From: Baffinella frigidus | Lineage: Eukaryota; Cryptophyceae; Cryptomonadales; Baffinellaceae | Direction of reading: 5' to 3' | Assembly: GCA_026770585.1 (NCBI GenBank) | Contig: MU646325.1 | Location: 1,151,485 to 1,163,152 of the forward strand | Length of the DNA stretch: 11,668 nt | Shown here: piece after piece, positions 11,519 to 11,668 of the stretch | Layout of the letters: every line of letters starts with the position of its first letter | How positions within the stretch are numbered: the stretch's first letter is position 1 | Notes under the pieces: generated by a model | Seen by the model: only the letters and a program-made list of their open reading frames with translations | Database searches by the model: none | What the model was told of the DNA's origin: nothing | Position numbers and translations under genes: made by a program

Positions 11519-11576
11519 GTCCGGTCCCCTGAACCCTAACCCCTAAACCGTACACCTCAAATCCTAAACCCCAAAC

Positions 11577-11577
11577 C

Positions 11578-11665
<88 letters not shown>

Positions 11666-11668
11666 ACC
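11577..11668. repeat. CCCTCAA array at the right edge
   Basis: Thirteen uniform CCCTCAA units run off the end of the window, the same variant as at positions 1-45. Confidence 0.9.

Larger units (their letters stand above)
11126..11467. repeat. Intron 16: CCCTGAA array, then mixed heptamers and two exon relics
   Basis: CCCTGAA units at 11135-11205, CCCCAAA at 11206-11228, then mixed units. The exon 16 3' relic (11237) and exon 17 5' relic (11393) lie inside. Confidence 0.75.

Noticed and set aside
11036-11582. Minus-strand frames rich in G-F-R-V-Q-G-S
   Set aside because: These are translations of CCCTGAA/CCCCAAA heptamers; the plus strand holds spliced exons with family motifs.
1-11668. CRISPR array or prokaryotic defence locus
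   Set aside because: Repeats are 7-22 bp tandem units without unique spacers of regular length; splice sites and exon structure show a eukaryotic gene.

Overview
The window looks like nuclear DNA of a eukaryote, most likely a green alga. A prasinophyte of the Cymbomonas/Pyramimonas type is my guess; nothing in the sequence proves it. The reasons are spliceosomal introns with GT..AG borders, GC-rich exons, and introns packed with heptamers of the plant/green-algal telomere type (CCCTAAA and one-base variants). I see no prokaryotic operon, tRNA, rRNA or CRISPR. Most long open frames are read-through of heptamer arrays or of a CT-rich microsatellite and are not genes.

One gene fills the window on the + strand. 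I assembled it by eye from AG..GT borders, reading-frame continuity and conserved motifs. Seventeen exons between 406 and 11518 total 1334 nt and splice into one open frame of 444 codons with no stop; both gene ends lie outside. The product is a serine hydrolase of the alpha/beta-hydrolase fold, prolyl-oligopeptidase/esterase-like. In order it shows an HGTG oxyanion motif (1865-1876), GAHNWEG (exon at 3477), the nucleophile elbow GHSMGG with Ser at 3852, an IGAEDRAVPPW acid motif with Asp at 7062, and EHW|WWD with the likely catalytic His at 7675. A C-terminal beta-rich part follows (GGFRVLQL, VWTVTTRNIRRL, ITVDG). The triad is spread over three exons, and only about 11% of the window is coding.

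Layout: 1-405 heptamers with one doubtful small exon; 406-2719 N-terminal part and oxyanion loop; 2720-3862 GAHNWEG exon and nucleophile exon; 3863-5458 helices after the nucleophile; 5459-7121 a 1.55-kb intron full of repeats, then the Asp exon; 7122-8941 His exon and WWD exon; 8942-11518 C-terminal domain; 11577-11668 a CCCTCAA array. The window also begins in CCCTCAA repeats.

The striking feature is what lies in the introns. At least 35 degenerate copies of this gene's own exons sit beside the intact ones. With one inverted exception they follow a positional rule. Copies upstream of an intact exon keep the acceptor and exon 5' part. Copies downstream keep the exon 3' part and donor, or are near full length. 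This is the geometry expected of repeated tandem duplication with one breakpoint inside an exon. One copy (5665-5737) joins two exons without the intron that separates them in the working gene. The introns also carry short foldback/MITE-like elements, one of which has split an exon copy with a 4-bp target duplication, and each intron tends to have its own heptamer variant. A collapsed or chimaeric assembly of paralogues must be excluded before the biology is accepted.
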